NCBI GenBank assembly: GCA_017481225.1
Contig: JAFUPM010000038.1
Location: 1-55,898 of the forward strand
Reading direction: 5' to 3'
DNA length: 55,898 nucleotides
Origin: Clostridia bacterium
GTDB taxonomy: Bacteria; Bacillota; Clostridia; Oscillospirales; CAG-272
Shown here piece by piece: positions 25,630 to 34,604 of the stretch. A program made the translations under genes and the position numbers. Within the stretch, counting starts at the first letter, position 1. Every line of letters begins with the position of its first letter. A model generated the notes under the pieces. That model saw only the letters and a list, made by a program, of their open reading frames with translations. It had not been told where the DNA came from and did not search any database.

Positions 25630-25638
25630 TGCTATACT
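25630..25638 (+). promoter_or_regulatory. Extended -10 of the catabolic operon
   Basis: TGC-TATACT (25630-25638) lacks a good -35 (the 6 bases at the expected position do not match TTGACA). A weak -35 with an extended -10 is typical of activator-dependent promoters, here presumably AraC. The start codon ATG lies at 25657 after GGAGGTGAG. Confidence 0.5.
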
Positions 25639-25656
25639 CTCATTGGAGGTGAGTAT

Positions 25657-26481
25657 ATGAAACAAAGATTATCACAGCTTTATGCTCCCGCTATAGCAGG
25701 AGTAGTAAAGGCAAAATCCGTTAAAGGTGCGATAGCCGAAATTAAAAATTGCACTTGTGACGGCGCAACGATGATTGATTTACATATGTCCTGTCTTGAC
25801 AGCAGTGACACTGAAAGCTTGAAGCAAATTATTACTTCATCTAAGCTCCCCGTTTTAGCGCTGAATTACAACAACCTATATGAAGGTGGGACTGCAGGAT
25901 TATCGGAAGAGCAAAGAACAGCCAGCTTCTTGAGGGCAGCAGAGGCGGGAGCCGCAGGCGTTGATATTCAGGGCTATACCTTTCATTTGCCGTCCAGGGA
26001 TGGCTTTTTTGGAGAGGATAAATATTCCTTTACCAGGGGTAATCCCAAAGAGATCGTAACCGACGAGAAAATTATTTCAAAGCAATGTGAGCTGATCGAA
26101 AGGGTTCACTCCATGGGGGCAGAGGTGCTTCTTTCCTGTCACCCGGGAATTACAATGACTTCTGAGCAGGTAGTTGATCTTGCGCACTTCTTGGAAAAGC
26201 GAAATCCCGACATTATCAAGATAGTTACCAAGGCAGAAAACGAAGAAGATCTGGCAGAAAGCATACGCACGATACTTTTGCTCAAAAAAGAGATTAAAAC
26301 GCCCGTTGCCTATCACGCAAACGGAAAAGCGGGTATGCTTTCCAGAATCATCAATCCTCTGCTTGGCGGGCAGATTGCATTCTGTGTCGATCGCTATACC
26401 GAGGCGAGCGTGATGGAGCAGATCGATCTGCGGACGGCGGCGGCAGTCGTTCAAAATGTGAAAAAAATTACGGAGGACTAA
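25657..26481 (+). CDS. Type I 3-dehydroquinate dehydratase-like enzyme
   Basis: 274 residues from the ATG at 25657, which follows GGAGGTGAGTAT; an upstream in-frame ATG lacks this signal. A TIM-barrel AroD-type protein: it shows the Schiff-base Lys context (DIIKIVTKAEN), a His in LLSCHPG and the Arg-containing loop (HANGKAGMLSRI). Type I enzymes dehydrate 3-dehydroquinate to 3-dehydroshikimate, anabolic or in quinate catabolism. Here it opens a regulated catabolic operon and is not near other aro genes, so the substrate may be quinate or an analogue. Codon use is more AT- and GAT/GAA-rich than the neighbours, as in the next gene. Confidence 0.8.
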   Translation: MKQRLSQLYAPAIAGVVKAKSVKGAIAEIKNCTCDGATMIDLHMSCLDSSDTESLKQIITSSKLPVLALNYNNLYEGGTAGLSEEQRTASFLRAAEAGAAGVDIQGYTFHLPSRDGFFGEDKYSFTRGNPKEIVTDEKIISKQCELIERVHSMGAEVLLSCHPGITMTSEQVVDLAHFLEKRNPDIIKIVTKAENEEDLAESIRTILLLKKEIKTPVAYHANGKAGMLSRIINPLLGGQIAFCVDRYTEASVMEQIDLRTAAAVVQNVKKITED

Positions 26482-26482
26482 T

Positions 26483-27232
26483 ATGAAGCTATTTGAAGGA
26501 CGCACCGCCATGGTCACGGGAGCGGGAAAAAATATGGGTAAGGAAATCGCGCTCTCCTTTTCCAAAAACGGCGCGAATGTGATCGTTTGCGATTATAACG
26601 AGGAGGCGGCAAAGGAAACTGCCGAGGAAATCCGTGCTTTGGGTGTAGAGGCAATGCTCGCCGTTTGCGACGTGCGTGACAGAGAAAAGATATTTGCCTA
26701 TGTGGCAGAGGCAGTGGAACGCTTCGGAAAGGTGGATTATCTTGTCAATAATGCAGGAGGAAGTGCGGGCTTGCTCAAAAAGCTGACTCGTTTTGTAGAT
26801 GCCGAGCAATCCACTCTTGATTTTGTAATCGATACGAATTTGAAGGGCGCAATGCACTGCGCACAAGCCGTTCTGCCTTCAATGATCAAACAAAGGTACG
26901 GAAAGATCATCAATATTTCCTCGATCGCTGCCGTTTGCGGTCTTTATGACCGCGTAGATTATGCGGCGGCAAAGGCAGGTATGATCGGTATGGTCAAGGC
27001 GCTTGCCATGGAGGTCGGAGAATATAACATCTGTGTCAATGCTATATCCCCCGGCGCTATCGAGCGAGACGGCAAACGGGGCACGCATATGACCTATATG
27101 GGAGAGAACGGCATGGGTGGCACTACCAAGGATATTGCGGATACGGTGCTTTTCCTTGCTTATCAGGACTATATTACGGGTGAGAATATTATTGTGGACG
27201 GCGGAAGAAGCCTTGGTCCGAGTCATCGCTGA
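26483..27232 (+). CDS. Short-chain dehydrogenase/reductase (SDR)
   Basis: 249 residues. Classical SDR motifs: TGAGKNMG (cofactor loop), NNAGG, the catalytic Ser in IINISSIAAVCG, Y-x3-K (YAAAK), and the C-terminal AISPGAI and ENIIVDGG. It starts two bases after the preceding stop, so translation is coupled. Substrate unknown; it could oxidise a hydroxyl of a cyclic acid feeding the upstream dehydratase-like enzyme. Cofactor preference (NAD versus NADP) is not evident. Confidence 0.9.
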   Translation: MKLFEGRTAMVTGAGKNMGKEIALSFSKNGANVIVCDYNEEAAKETAEEIRALGVEAMLAVCDVRDREKIFAYVAEAVERFGKVDYLVNNAGGSAGLLKKLTRFVDAEQSTLDFVIDTNLKGAMHCAQAVLPSMIKQRYGKIINISSIAAVCGLYDRVDYAAAKAGMIGMVKALAMEVGEYNICVNAISPGAIERDGKRGTHMTYMGENGMGGTTKDIADTVLFLAYQDYITGENIIVDGGRSLGPSHR

Positions 27233-27271
27233 CTAATACTCCCTCGCACAGTATTAGATTGGAGAGATAAA

Positions 27272-28300
27272 ATGAAAAAGCTAAAAGTAGGACAGATTGG
27301 CATAGGTCACAATCACGCGGAAGCGAAAATGCTTGCCGCGAGGAAATTTCCCGAGCTTTTTGAGGTAGTCGGCTATGCTGAGGAAAACGAGCGCTGGATA
27401 GAGAAGCGCGGTCATCTTGGTGGCTACGAGGGGCTTCCCCGTTTGAGTGTTGAGGAGGTTATTGAGCGCTCCGACGCCGTGCTTGTTGAGTCCGACGTCT
27501 GGAATTTAACCGACTATGCGAGAATGTGTGTTGACAGAGGAAAGCATATTCATATGGATAAGCCCGCAAGCGGCACCCTCGAGGACTATAAATACGTGCT
27601 TGATACGGCAGAGGCAAAGGGGCTTACGGTTCAGCTTGGGTATATGTACCGCTATAATCCCGCGGTGCTTAAGTGCTTTGAGCTTATAAAGGAAGGAAAG
27701 CTTGGCGAGATTTATTCTATAAATGCCGAGATGAGCACCCGCCACCCCGTTGACTATAAAAGGTGGCTTACGAACTTTGGCGGCGGAATTATGTATATTC
27801 TCGGCAGCCACCTTGTGGACCTTATAGTCTATATGCTGGGTGAGCCGAAGCGCGTCACTCCGTTTTTGAAGCATACCTGTCTTGACGGGGTAGACTTTGA
27901 GGACAACAACCTCGCGGTGCTGGAATACGATAAGGCTCTGGCGCGTATTTTCGTTTCCTCCGTTGAGGTGAACGGCTACGGCAGACGTCAGCTGGTTGTA
28001 TCGGGTAGCAAGGGCACGGTGGATATCTGTCCTCTTGAGAGTGTCACCACTGAGGAAAGTCCCATTACTATGAGATATTCCGACACGGATATTGCGGTCA
28101 AACCTTACGCAGATTGCAAAAGGAGCGAAACCTTCCGTGATGACGCGCGCTGCCGCTACGACCTTATGATGCAGGATTTCTACGCATACATAAAGGGCGC
28201 GAAGCAAAACCCCTTCACCTACCGTCACGATTACCTTGTCCAGAAGGTGTTATCCGAAATTGTGGGAGGAGTACGGTTTTGTGGCAAGGATATTGATTAA
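27272..28300 (+). CDS. Gfo/Idh/MocA-family oxidoreductase
   Basis: 342 residues. N-terminal Rossmann fold (KVGQIGIGHNHAEAKM), then the catalytic-site signature HIHMDKPASGTLEDY with the EKP-type Lys replaced in context by DKP. The C-terminal domain carries GGIMYILGSHLVDL. Members oxidise polyols or sugars such as myo-inositol. In the operon after the SDR gene it suggests a second oxidation step. The C-terminus overlaps the next gene by 20 bp. Confidence 0.9.
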   Translation: MKKLKVGQIGIGHNHAEAKMLAARKFPELFEVVGYAEENERWIEKRGHLGGYEGLPRLSVEEVIERSDAVLVESDVWNLTDYARMCVDRGKHIHMDKPASGTLEDYKYVLDTAEAKGLTVQLGYMYRYNPAVLKCFELIKEGKLGEIYSINAEMSTRHPVDYKRWLTNFGGGIMYILGSHLVDLIVYMLGEPKRVTPFLKHTCLDGVDFEDNNLAVLEYDKALARIFVSSVEVNGYGRRQLVVSGSKGTVDICPLESVTTEESPITMRYSDTDIAVKPYADCKRSETFRDDARCRYDLMMQDFYAYIKGAKQNPFTYRHDYLVQKVLSEIVGGVRFCGKDID

Positions 28301-29348
28301 AAACGGACGAATTTTTGACGGTGAGAGATTTTTTTACGGAGACATTCTCACCGACGGAGATAAAATTGTAAAGATTGAAGATACCCTTTTTGACTCTGCC
28401 GATTACGTTTATGACGCTTTAGGGAAGACTGTTTCTGCGGGGCTTATAGACATTCACGCGCATCTACGAGGAATATCAAGCGAAACGTTTGGTATACAGG
28501 GTGAAATCAGTTGCTTCCCGTTTGGAGTAACCGCTGCCGCAGACGCGGGCGGCGGACGAGGAGATAAGGCGCTGCTTGATACCTTTATGCTGAAGAGCGT
28601 TGTATTCGTCGAGGTCGGAATAAAGAGCAACCGCGCCGTTTTTGAAAACCTTGAAAAAAGGCTTGATTGTTACGGCGACAGAGCCGTCGGATTAAAGGTT
28701 TATTTCGACACGGGGGTCTCGGAGGTTCATGATACGTCCCCCCTTCGCTGTGTGTGCGATTATGCGCACAGCCGCGGCCTTCGGGTAATGGTTCACTCAT
28801 CAAACTCCCCGGTCGGCATGGATGAATTGATAGAGACGCTTGATAAAGGCGATATTCTAACCCATGCCTTTCACGGTGGGAAAAACAACGCTTCAGAGGA
28901 CGGTTTTGAGTGTTTGATAAGGGCGCGAGAGAGAGGCGTTGTGATTGACGCCGGCTTTGCGGGTCATGTTCATACCGATTTTGACGTGCTAAAGGAGGCT
29001 ATCAGGCGCGGAGCTTTGCCGGATACTGTAGGCACGGATATCACCAGATACAGCGCGTACACCCGAGGCGGTCGCTACGGAATGACTATGTGTATGAATT
29101 TGGCGCGCGCAGTCGGAATGGACGAGGAGAACGTTTTCAAGGCGGTGACCTCCACGCCCGCCAAGGCTCTGGGTAAGGAGAGCGAGTGGGGGTATCTAAG
29201 AGTCGGACGCGCAGCCGATATTGCGGTTTTTGATTATACCGACGAGAGCTTTATGCTGACAGATAAGGCAGGAAACAGCGTTCGTAGTACAGAGGGCTAC
29301 CGATGTGTTCTTACTGTATCCGACGGGCAGGTGGTGTATAGATGCTAA
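28281..29348 (+). CDS. Amidohydrolase of the EF_0837/dihydroorotase-like group
   Basis: 355 residues from the GTG at 28281, with GGGAGGAG 10 bases before; earlier in-frame ATGs lie inside the previous gene. Metal motif HAH in GLIDIHAHLRG, the carboxylated-Lys region GLKVYFDTG, HSSN, HAFHGGKNN and the D in VGTDITRY. The C-terminus (LRVGRAADIAVFDYTD) is the standard amidohydrolase end. These enzymes hydrolyse cyclic amides or ring structures. Substrate unknown. Confidence 0.86.
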   Translation: MARILIKNGRIFDGERFFYGDILTDGDKIVKIEDTLFDSADYVYDALGKTVSAGLIDIHAHLRGISSETFGIQGEISCFPFGVTAAADAGGGRGDKALLDTFMLKSVVFVEVGIKSNRAVFENLEKRLDCYGDRAVGLKVYFDTGVSEVHDTSPLRCVCDYAHSRGLRVMVHSSNSPVGMDELIETLDKGDILTHAFHGGKNNASEDGFECLIRARERGVVIDAGFAGHVHTDFDVLKEAIRRGALPDTVGTDITRYSAYTRGGRYGMTMCMNLARAVGMDEENVFKAVTSTPAKALGKESEWGYLRVGRAADIAVFDYTDESFMLTDKAGNSVRSTEGYRCVLTVSDGQVVYRC

Positions 29349-29425
29349 AACAATATATCATACCCCGTGTATGAATTTAACGGTGATAAAGCCGAAGATT
29401 TAATAGATTAAAAAAGGAGCTAATT

Positions 29426-30430
29426 ATGAAAAACGTATTGGTTATTGGAGCGACGGGCGCTATGGGCAGATATCTTGTACCCGAGCTTTTGATTATGGGA
29501 TACAAGGTGACGGCAATAGGACTTGACGAGACCTCGCCCTTTGGTTCGAATGTGGAATACCTGAGGGGTAACGCCTTCGAGACAGACTTCATAGCGCCTA
29601 TCGTTGAGAGAAGGTTCGACGGAATCGTAAACTTTATGGACTATGGAGGAAAGCGCTATTTCAAGGATTATTATAAGCTCTTTTTGGATAATACCGAGCA
29701 TTATATATTCCTCTCTACCTGCCGTGTTTACGATGATAAGGAGCAGCCTATAAAGGAGAGCTCGCCGAGGCTTCTTGATTCCTCGGAGGACGAGGCGCTT
29801 AAGTCCTCCCGCGACTACTGCATCTACAAGGCGCAGGACGAGGACCTTCTTTATGCATCGGAGTACTCCAACTGGACCATAGTCCGCCCTGCCACAACCT
29901 TCTCGACAATGAGGCTTCAGCTTGTAACCTTGGAGTTTAAAAACGCCATAGCACGCGCCCTGATGGGCAAAAAGGTTGTCCTTCCCGTACAGGCAAAGGA
30001 TAAGCCTGCCACACTCAGCTGGGGCGGTGACGTAGCTAAGATGTTAGCGCGCATCCTCTTTAAAGAGAAAGCTATGCGCGAGACCTACAACGTCTGCTCG
30101 GCAGAGCATAGAACCTGGGAGGAAATTGCCGAGTATTACCGTAAGCTTATTGGGCTTCAGGCGGTGTGGGTTGATAAGGAAGACTACCTCGAAATACTAA
30201 GCCCCGAGGGTCGCATCAACGTCCGCTGGCAGCTTGAATACGCCAGACTCTTCCGCAGAATAACCGATAACTCCAAGGTGCTCGCGCTTACGGGACTTAA
30301 GCAGGAGGATATGATGCCGATGTACGACGGCTTGAAGCTTGAGGTAGGCAATATTCCCTCCGATTACGTTCCCGAGGATACCGAAATCGGACTTCGTATG
30401 GACGAGTATATCAAAAACCGTAATTTGTGA
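29426..30430 (+). CDS. NAD-dependent epimerase/dehydratase-like (extended SDR)
   Basis: 334 residues. Rossmann motif VIGATGAMGRYL at the N-terminus. The middle has STCRVYDDKEQPIKE followed by DYCIYKAQDEDLLY, the YxxxK-type segment. C-terminal sequence matches nucleotide-sugar epimerase-like SDRs. It starts 77 bp after the amidohydrolase and ends 8 bp before the next gene. Substrate unknown; sugar or cyclitol modification is plausible. Confidence 0.83.
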   Translation: MKNVLVIGATGAMGRYLVPELLIMGYKVTAIGLDETSPFGSNVEYLRGNAFETDFIAPIVERRFDGIVNFMDYGGKRYFKDYYKLFLDNTEHYIFLSTCRVYDDKEQPIKESSPRLLDSSEDEALKSSRDYCIYKAQDEDLLYASEYSNWTIVRPATTFSTMRLQLVTLEFKNAIARALMGKKVVLPVQAKDKPATLSWGGDVAKMLARILFKEKAMRETYNVCSAEHRTWEEIAEYYRKLIGLQAVWVDKEDYLEILSPEGRINVRWQLEYARLFRRITDNSKVLALTGLKQEDMMPMYDGLKLEVGNIPSDYVPEDTEIGLRMDEYIKNRNL

Positions 30431-30438
30431 GGTGAAAA

Positions 30439-31419
30439 ATGAAGGCTATACTTATTAACGAGAATAAAAACCTTGTTTGGAGCGAGGTTTGTGACCCTGA
30501 AATTGCTGAGGACGAGGTTCTTGTAAAGATATATGCGGCGGCCTTGAACCGCGCGGACCTGCTTCAAAGGCATGGTAAATATCCTTCCCCCGAGGGCTGT
30601 CCCGAGTGGATGGGACTTGAGATTGCAGGCGTGGTTGAGCGCGTTGGCGACAAGGTCACAAGGTGGAATGTTGGAGACAGAGTTTGCGCTCTTCTCGGCG
30701 GTGGAGGCTACGCTCAGTACGTATCGGTGAAGGAGGATATGCTTATGCCCGTTCCGAAGGGCCTCTCCCTCGTTGAGGCGGCGGCACTCCCCGAGGCGTA
30801 TGCGACATCTTACCTCAACCTGTTTATCGAGGGTCATCTTGAAAAGGGACAGACCGCATTTATCCCTGCGGGCGCCAGCGGACTTGCCTCGGTGGCAATA
30901 CCTATGGCGAAGGCGTTCGGCGCAAGGGTAATTACCTCGGTGCTGACCGAGGAAATAGCGGAGAAAATAAAAAATCTCGGAGCTGACGTAATTATAAACT
31001 CCGAGAAGGAAAACACAGAGGATATACTTGCCGAGGAGGAAAGACGCGGAACACCCGTGAACGTTTCTATGGACTGCCTGTCAGGCGAGACCTTGGGCAA
31101 AAGCCTTCCCTATATGGCGCGCGGCGGATATTGGATTGTAATATCCACTCTGGCAGGTATCGAAACGAAGGTAATGCTCAGACCTCTGCTTACCAAGGGC
31201 TTGCACCTGGTTGGAAGCATGCTCCGCAACCGTACACCGAAATTCAAGGCGTATATTCTCTCGGAGCTTGTTAAGAACGTTTGGCCGAAAATAGAGGACG
31301 GAACTATAAAGCCCTCTATATATAAGGTGCTTCCCATAACCGAGGCGGAGGCAGCTCACGCAATACTTGAGAGGGGCGAGAACGTCGGCAAGGTGGTTCT
31401 CTCGGTTTGCGATGAATAA
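30439..31419 (+). CDS. Quinone oxidoreductase-like MDR dehydrogenase (PIG3 type)
   Basis: 326 residues. MDR fold: NRADLLQRHGKYPSPEG and GLEIAGVVERVG, then the NADPH-binding loop (AGASGLASVAIPMAKAFGA). The zinc-binding Cys/His set of alcohol dehydrogenases is absent, as in quinone reductase/PIG3 enzymes. It probably reduces a quinone or enone with NADPH. The stop overlaps the next start by 8 bp. Confidence 0.86.
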   Translation: MKAILINENKNLVWSEVCDPEIAEDEVLVKIYAAALNRADLLQRHGKYPSPEGCPEWMGLEIAGVVERVGDKVTRWNVGDRVCALLGGGGYAQYVSVKEDMLMPVPKGLSLVEAAALPEAYATSYLNLFIEGHLEKGQTAFIPAGASGLASVAIPMAKAFGARVITSVLTEEIAEKIKNLGADVIINSEKENTEDILAEEERRGTPVNVSMDCLSGETLGKSLPYMARGGYWIVISTLAGIETKVMLRPLLTKGLHLVGSMLRNRTPKFKAYILSELVKNVWPKIEDGTIKPSIYKVLPITEAEAAHAILERGENVGKVVLSVCDE

Positions 31420-32323
31420 AAGGAAAACTCTTATCTCGGCACTGGTGACAATGCTTCTCTGGGGCTCGCTTTTTCCTATGGTTAAGCTGGGCTTTTCCTC
31501 CTACGAGGTTTCGGGAACTGCGGATATTCTCCTCTTTGCAGGTATACGCTTTGTAATATGCGGCGCAGTTATCTGTGTATTCGCAGGGTTTAAGGACAGG
31601 TCCTCTTATAAGCCCGTCCGACACTCATTAGTCCCAATTCTCCTCTCGGGTGCCTTTGCCATAATCCTGCATTACGGCTTTACCTACGTAGGACTTAGCC
31701 TGACGGACAGCTTCAAAACAGCCATAATCAAGCAGATTGGCGCGCTTCTGTACGTTTGCTTTTCCTTCCTTTTTATCAAAGAGGACAGACCTACGGTCAG
31801 TAAGATTTTTGGCGCGCTGCTTGGCTTCTTGGGAATTGTTGCCCTAAATTTTGGCGCCGAAGGCTTCTCCTTTTCCATAGGTGACATGCTCATTCTTTGC
31901 GCCTCGTTTTGTACCGTTATATCAAACGTTATCTCCAAAAGAGTGTTTGAAAGGGTATCTCCCATAACCTCGACTGGAGTGTCGCAGCTGTTCGGCGGCG
32001 CGGTGCTTTTAGCTGTCGGCTTGGCTATGGGCGGAAGTGTGCGCTTTCAGGTGAATGCAGAGCTTCTGATTATGGGGTATATTTGCATAGCCTCGATTGT
32101 AAGCTACTGCATCTGGTACGGAATTGTGAAGTACGGAGAGCTTTCACACCTCTTTATTATCAAATTTTCCGAGCCTCTTTTCGCTTGTGTCTTTGGATGC
32201 TTGATATTGGGAGAGGATATTTTTAAGGTGCAGAATTTGCTTGCCTTTATCCTTGTGGGAGCAGGTATATGGCTGTCCAATTTGAAGCGCAAGAGCAAAA
32301 ACAAAGCAGAAAAAACCAATTAG
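31412..32323 (+). CDS. DMT-superfamily (EamA) transporter
   Basis: 303 residues from the ATG at 31412; an upstream in-frame ATG lies in the preceding gene. About ten hydrophobic segments in two EamA halves (LISALVTMLLWGSLFPMVKL, LLGFLGIVALNF, LLVGAGIWLSN region). It overlaps the previous gene by 8 bp and is the last gene of the operon, so it may import or export the substrate or product. A basic tail KRKSKNKAEK follows the last helix. Confidence 0.88.
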   Translation: MNKRKTLISALVTMLLWGSLFPMVKLGFSSYEVSGTADILLFAGIRFVICGAVICVFAGFKDRSSYKPVRHSLVPILLSGAFAIILHYGFTYVGLSLTDSFKTAIIKQIGALLYVCFSFLFIKEDRPTVSKIFGALLGFLGIVALNFGAEGFSFSIGDMLILCASFCTVISNVISKRVFERVSPITSTGVSQLFGGAVLLAVGLAMGGSVRFQVNAELLIMGYICIASIVSYCIWYGIVKYGELSHLFIIKFSEPLFACVFGCLILGEDIFKVQNLLAFILVGAGIWLSNLKRKSKNKAEKTN

Positions 32324-32385
32324 CAACAACAAACGTGCGAAGATTAGTCAGAATAAATTATCAAAACCAATTAGCAACAACAAAC
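32312..32385 (+). repeat. 23-bp direct repeat at the transporter 3' end
   Basis: 32312-32334 and 32363-32385 are identical (AAAACCAATTAGCAACAACA + AAC), 51 bases apart. The first copy contains the transporter stop codon TAG; the second lies past it in the same frame phase. Confidence 0.85.
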
Positions 32386-32405
32386 TTGCAAAAAGAAAGA
32401 AAAGT

Positions 32406-32440
32406 AAAACGGTGAGGATAATTATTATCCTCACCGTTTT
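32406..32440. terminator. Bidirectional terminator between the catabolic operon and pdp
   Basis: AAAACGGTGAGGATAAT (32406-32422) pairs with ATTATCCTCACCGTTTT (32424-32440) around one base. A-run and T-run on the two sides serve both convergent units. Confidence 0.88.
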
Positions 32441-32531
32441 TTATAAAAAACGCCAATATGTATAGTTTGGTAGTCATTTTTGCATTGTTTATCGCATTTT
32501 TTAAGATAAAGTTATTTGTAAGCAAATGCTT

Positions 32532-33833
32532 TTATCCGACGATTTTATATATCAAAGGCTTTTTCTCGGGAGCTTCGTCGGATATGGTTATAGCCTTCAG
32601 CACAGCGGACTCTGCAGCTTTTACAGCCTCGTCTCTGTCGGTGTGTAATAGAGCTAAAAGCTCGCCCTTCTCGACCTTATCCCCGGGCTTTGCGTAGAGC
32701 GTAATGCCTGCCGCGTGGTCAATTGGCTCGTCCTTTTCGGCTCTGCCGGCTCCGAGAGTTACGGAGGCTGTGCCCACAGCCTCGGCATCAATTCTTGCAA
32801 CGTATCCCGACTCGGTTGAATAAACCTTGTGTATAATCCTCGATTTGGGGAACAGCTCGGGGTTGTCGATATATGACGCGTCACCGCCCTGGGCTGCAAT
32901 CCAGACCTTGAGTGTACGAAGAGCCTCGCCGCCCTCAAGAGAGGAGAGAACGCGCTCTCGCGCCTCGCCCTCCGACAGTCCGAGAGCAAGCCTTACCATA
33001 GCTACCGCAAGCTCAACGCACACCTCTCTGAGGTCCTCGGGACCCTTGCCCGAAAGCACCTCGATAGCCTCGCGCACCTCAAGGGAGTTTCCTATTGCAT
33101 ACCCGAGAGGGGTATCCATATTTGTTATAAGGGCGGCGATATTTCTGCCGCATAGCTTGCCGATATTGACCATTCCCACCGCCAGCCTCTCGGCGTCCTC
33201 GGGGGTTTTCATAAATCCGCCTGAGCCGCACTTGACGTCAAGGACGATGGAGTGAGAGCCTGCCGCAAGCTGTTTGCTCATAATTGACGAGGTAATAAGG
33301 GGGATAGAGTCTACGGTTGCGGTAACGTCTCGGAGGGCATAGAGCTTTTTATCTGCGGGAGCGAAGCTTCCGCTTTGACCGATAACGGCTATTCCAACCT
33401 TCTCAACCTGGCGAAAAAAGTCCTCTGCGGAAAGCCCCGTGTCGTAGCCGGGGAAGGACTCCAGCTTATCGACGGTGCCGCCCGTATGACCAAGCCCTCT
33501 GCCACTCATCTTGGCTACCTTGCAGCCCACAGATGCGGCAATGGGCGCGACAATAAGGGTGGTTTTGTCACCGACACCGCCCGTGGAGTGCTTATCAACC
33601 GTCAGCGTGCCGAAGGAGGAGAGGTCCAGAATGTCACCCGACTCTGCCATAGCCATAGTAAGGGCGGAGGTCTCCCTGTCGGTCATACCGCGGAAGTATA
33701 TAGCCATCATAAGGGCGGAAGCCTGGTAATCGGGAAGCGCGCCGCGGGTATACTCACGGACAAAGTCCCGTATTTCGCTCTCGGTCAGCTCCTCGCCGTG
33801 CTTTTTCTTGGTAATGATATCGTACATTCTCAT
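32532..33833 (-). CDS. pdp: Pyrimidine-nucleoside phosphorylase
   Basis: 433 residues. It phosphorolyses uridine and thymidine (and deoxyuridine) to base and pentose-1-phosphate. The phosphate-binding segment VDKHSTGGVGDKTTLIVAP is clear, along with KMSGRGLGHTGGTVDKLES and DVKCGSGGFMKTPE. Length is typical of the 430-440-residue Bacillota enzyme. It ends the leftward nucleoside cluster, 17 bp after cdd. The pentose-1-phosphate made is processed by deoB and deoC upstream. Confidence 0.95.
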   Translation of the reverse strand: MRMYDIITKKKHGEELTESEIRDFVREYTRGALPDYQASALMMAIYFRGMTDRETSALTMAMAESGDILDLSSFGTLTVDKHSTGGVGDKTTLIVAPIAASVGCKVAKMSGRGLGHTGGTVDKLESFPGYDTGLSAEDFFRQVEKVGIAVIGQSGSFAPADKKLYALRDVTATVDSIPLITSSIMSKQLAAGSHSIVLDVKCGSGGFMKTPEDAERLAVGMVNIGKLCGRNIAALITNMDTPLGYAIGNSLEVREAIEVLSGKGPEDLREVCVELAVAMVRLALGLSEGEARERVLSSLEGGEALRTLKVWIAAQGGDASYIDNPELFPKSRIIHKVYSTESGYVARIDAEAVGTASVTLGAGRAEKDEPIDHAAGITLYAKPGDKVEKGELLALLHTDRDEAVKAAESAVLKAITISDEAPEKKPLIYKIVG

Positions 33834-33850
33834 AGTGAATTCTCCGTCAG

Positions 33851-34261
33851 TTAAAGATAACTCTCGGTGAAGCTGTAGGGAAGAAGCTCCCCGAGTGTAT
33901 GGACGGTGTATCCGTCAGCTCCCACAATAATGACCTTAAAGTCGGGGGAGCAGAATTCGCGCAGCACCTGTCGGCAGGCACCGCAGGGAGGAAACTCGGA
34001 GCTGACCTCGCACCCAACCTTGCCGCCTGCAATGGCGATAGCGGCAAATTTGCGCTCACCCTCGGACACAGCCTTGAATATGGCTACGCGCTCGGCGCAG
34101 GTAGTAAGTGAATAGGAGGCATTCTCGATATTCGCGCCGAGATATACCTTTCCCGACTCACAGAGAAGTGCCGCGCCTACGGTGACACCCGAGTAGGGCG
34201 AGTAGGCTGCAGCTCGCGCCGCAAGGGCGGAAAATGCAAGGTCGGAATATACGTTCTCCAT
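33851..34261 (-). CDS. cdd: Cytidine deaminase
   Basis: 136 residues from the ATG at 34259-34261; the longer frame has no ribosome binding site, and GAAAGGAGAAAAT lies before this ATG. Zinc-site motifs: CAERVAIFKA (C-A-E) and PPCGACRQVL (PCGxC). Converts cytidine and deoxycytidine to uridine and deoxyuridine, feeding Pdp. Confidence 0.95.
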   Translation of the reverse strand: MENVYSDLAFSALAARAAAYSPYSGVTVGAALLCESGKVYLGANIENASYSLTTCAERVAIFKAVSEGERKFAAIAIAGGKVGCEVSSEFPPCGACRQVLREFCSPDFKVIIVGADGYTVHTLGELLPYSFTESYL

Positions 34262-34604
34262 ATTTTCTCCTTTCGTATATTCGGGCGACGGACGCGAAAT
34301 TCCGCGCACGGGTAGCCCGTTTTCCGGTTTTTAGCATTATTTAGGGTATTTTTTGATAGCTTTCATCGCTGTGCGTCCAATAACTCGGCAATGAGTCAAA
34401 TCCCGAGTGCCTATCCCAAAAGTGCTGTGGATAAGCCTATAGACAAAGGTCCTGCGGATAAGCCTGTAGACCTTGATGTGGCAGTGACCGACACCGAGCC
34501 CCCCGAAGGCAAGTCAAGGTCTATGAGTATATCAGAAGCTCTGCAGCAATGAAAGAAGTGAATATCGGCTGCACGGGAAAAGACGTGAGCCAAAACGTAG
34601 AGGC
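34262..34604. other. Intergenic stretch between cdd and deoB with a possible ORF remnant
   Basis: On the forward strand an open frame 34391-34552 reads MSQIPSAYPKSAVDKPIDKG, continues with DKPVD repeats and ends EALQQ-stop (53 residues). It has no ribosome binding site, and sense codons extend upstream of the ATG to a stop at 34313-34315. It could be a gene remnant. The rest shows no feature; a small hairpin (ACGGG/CCCGT at about 34308-34320) is too weak to call. Confidence 0.35.
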
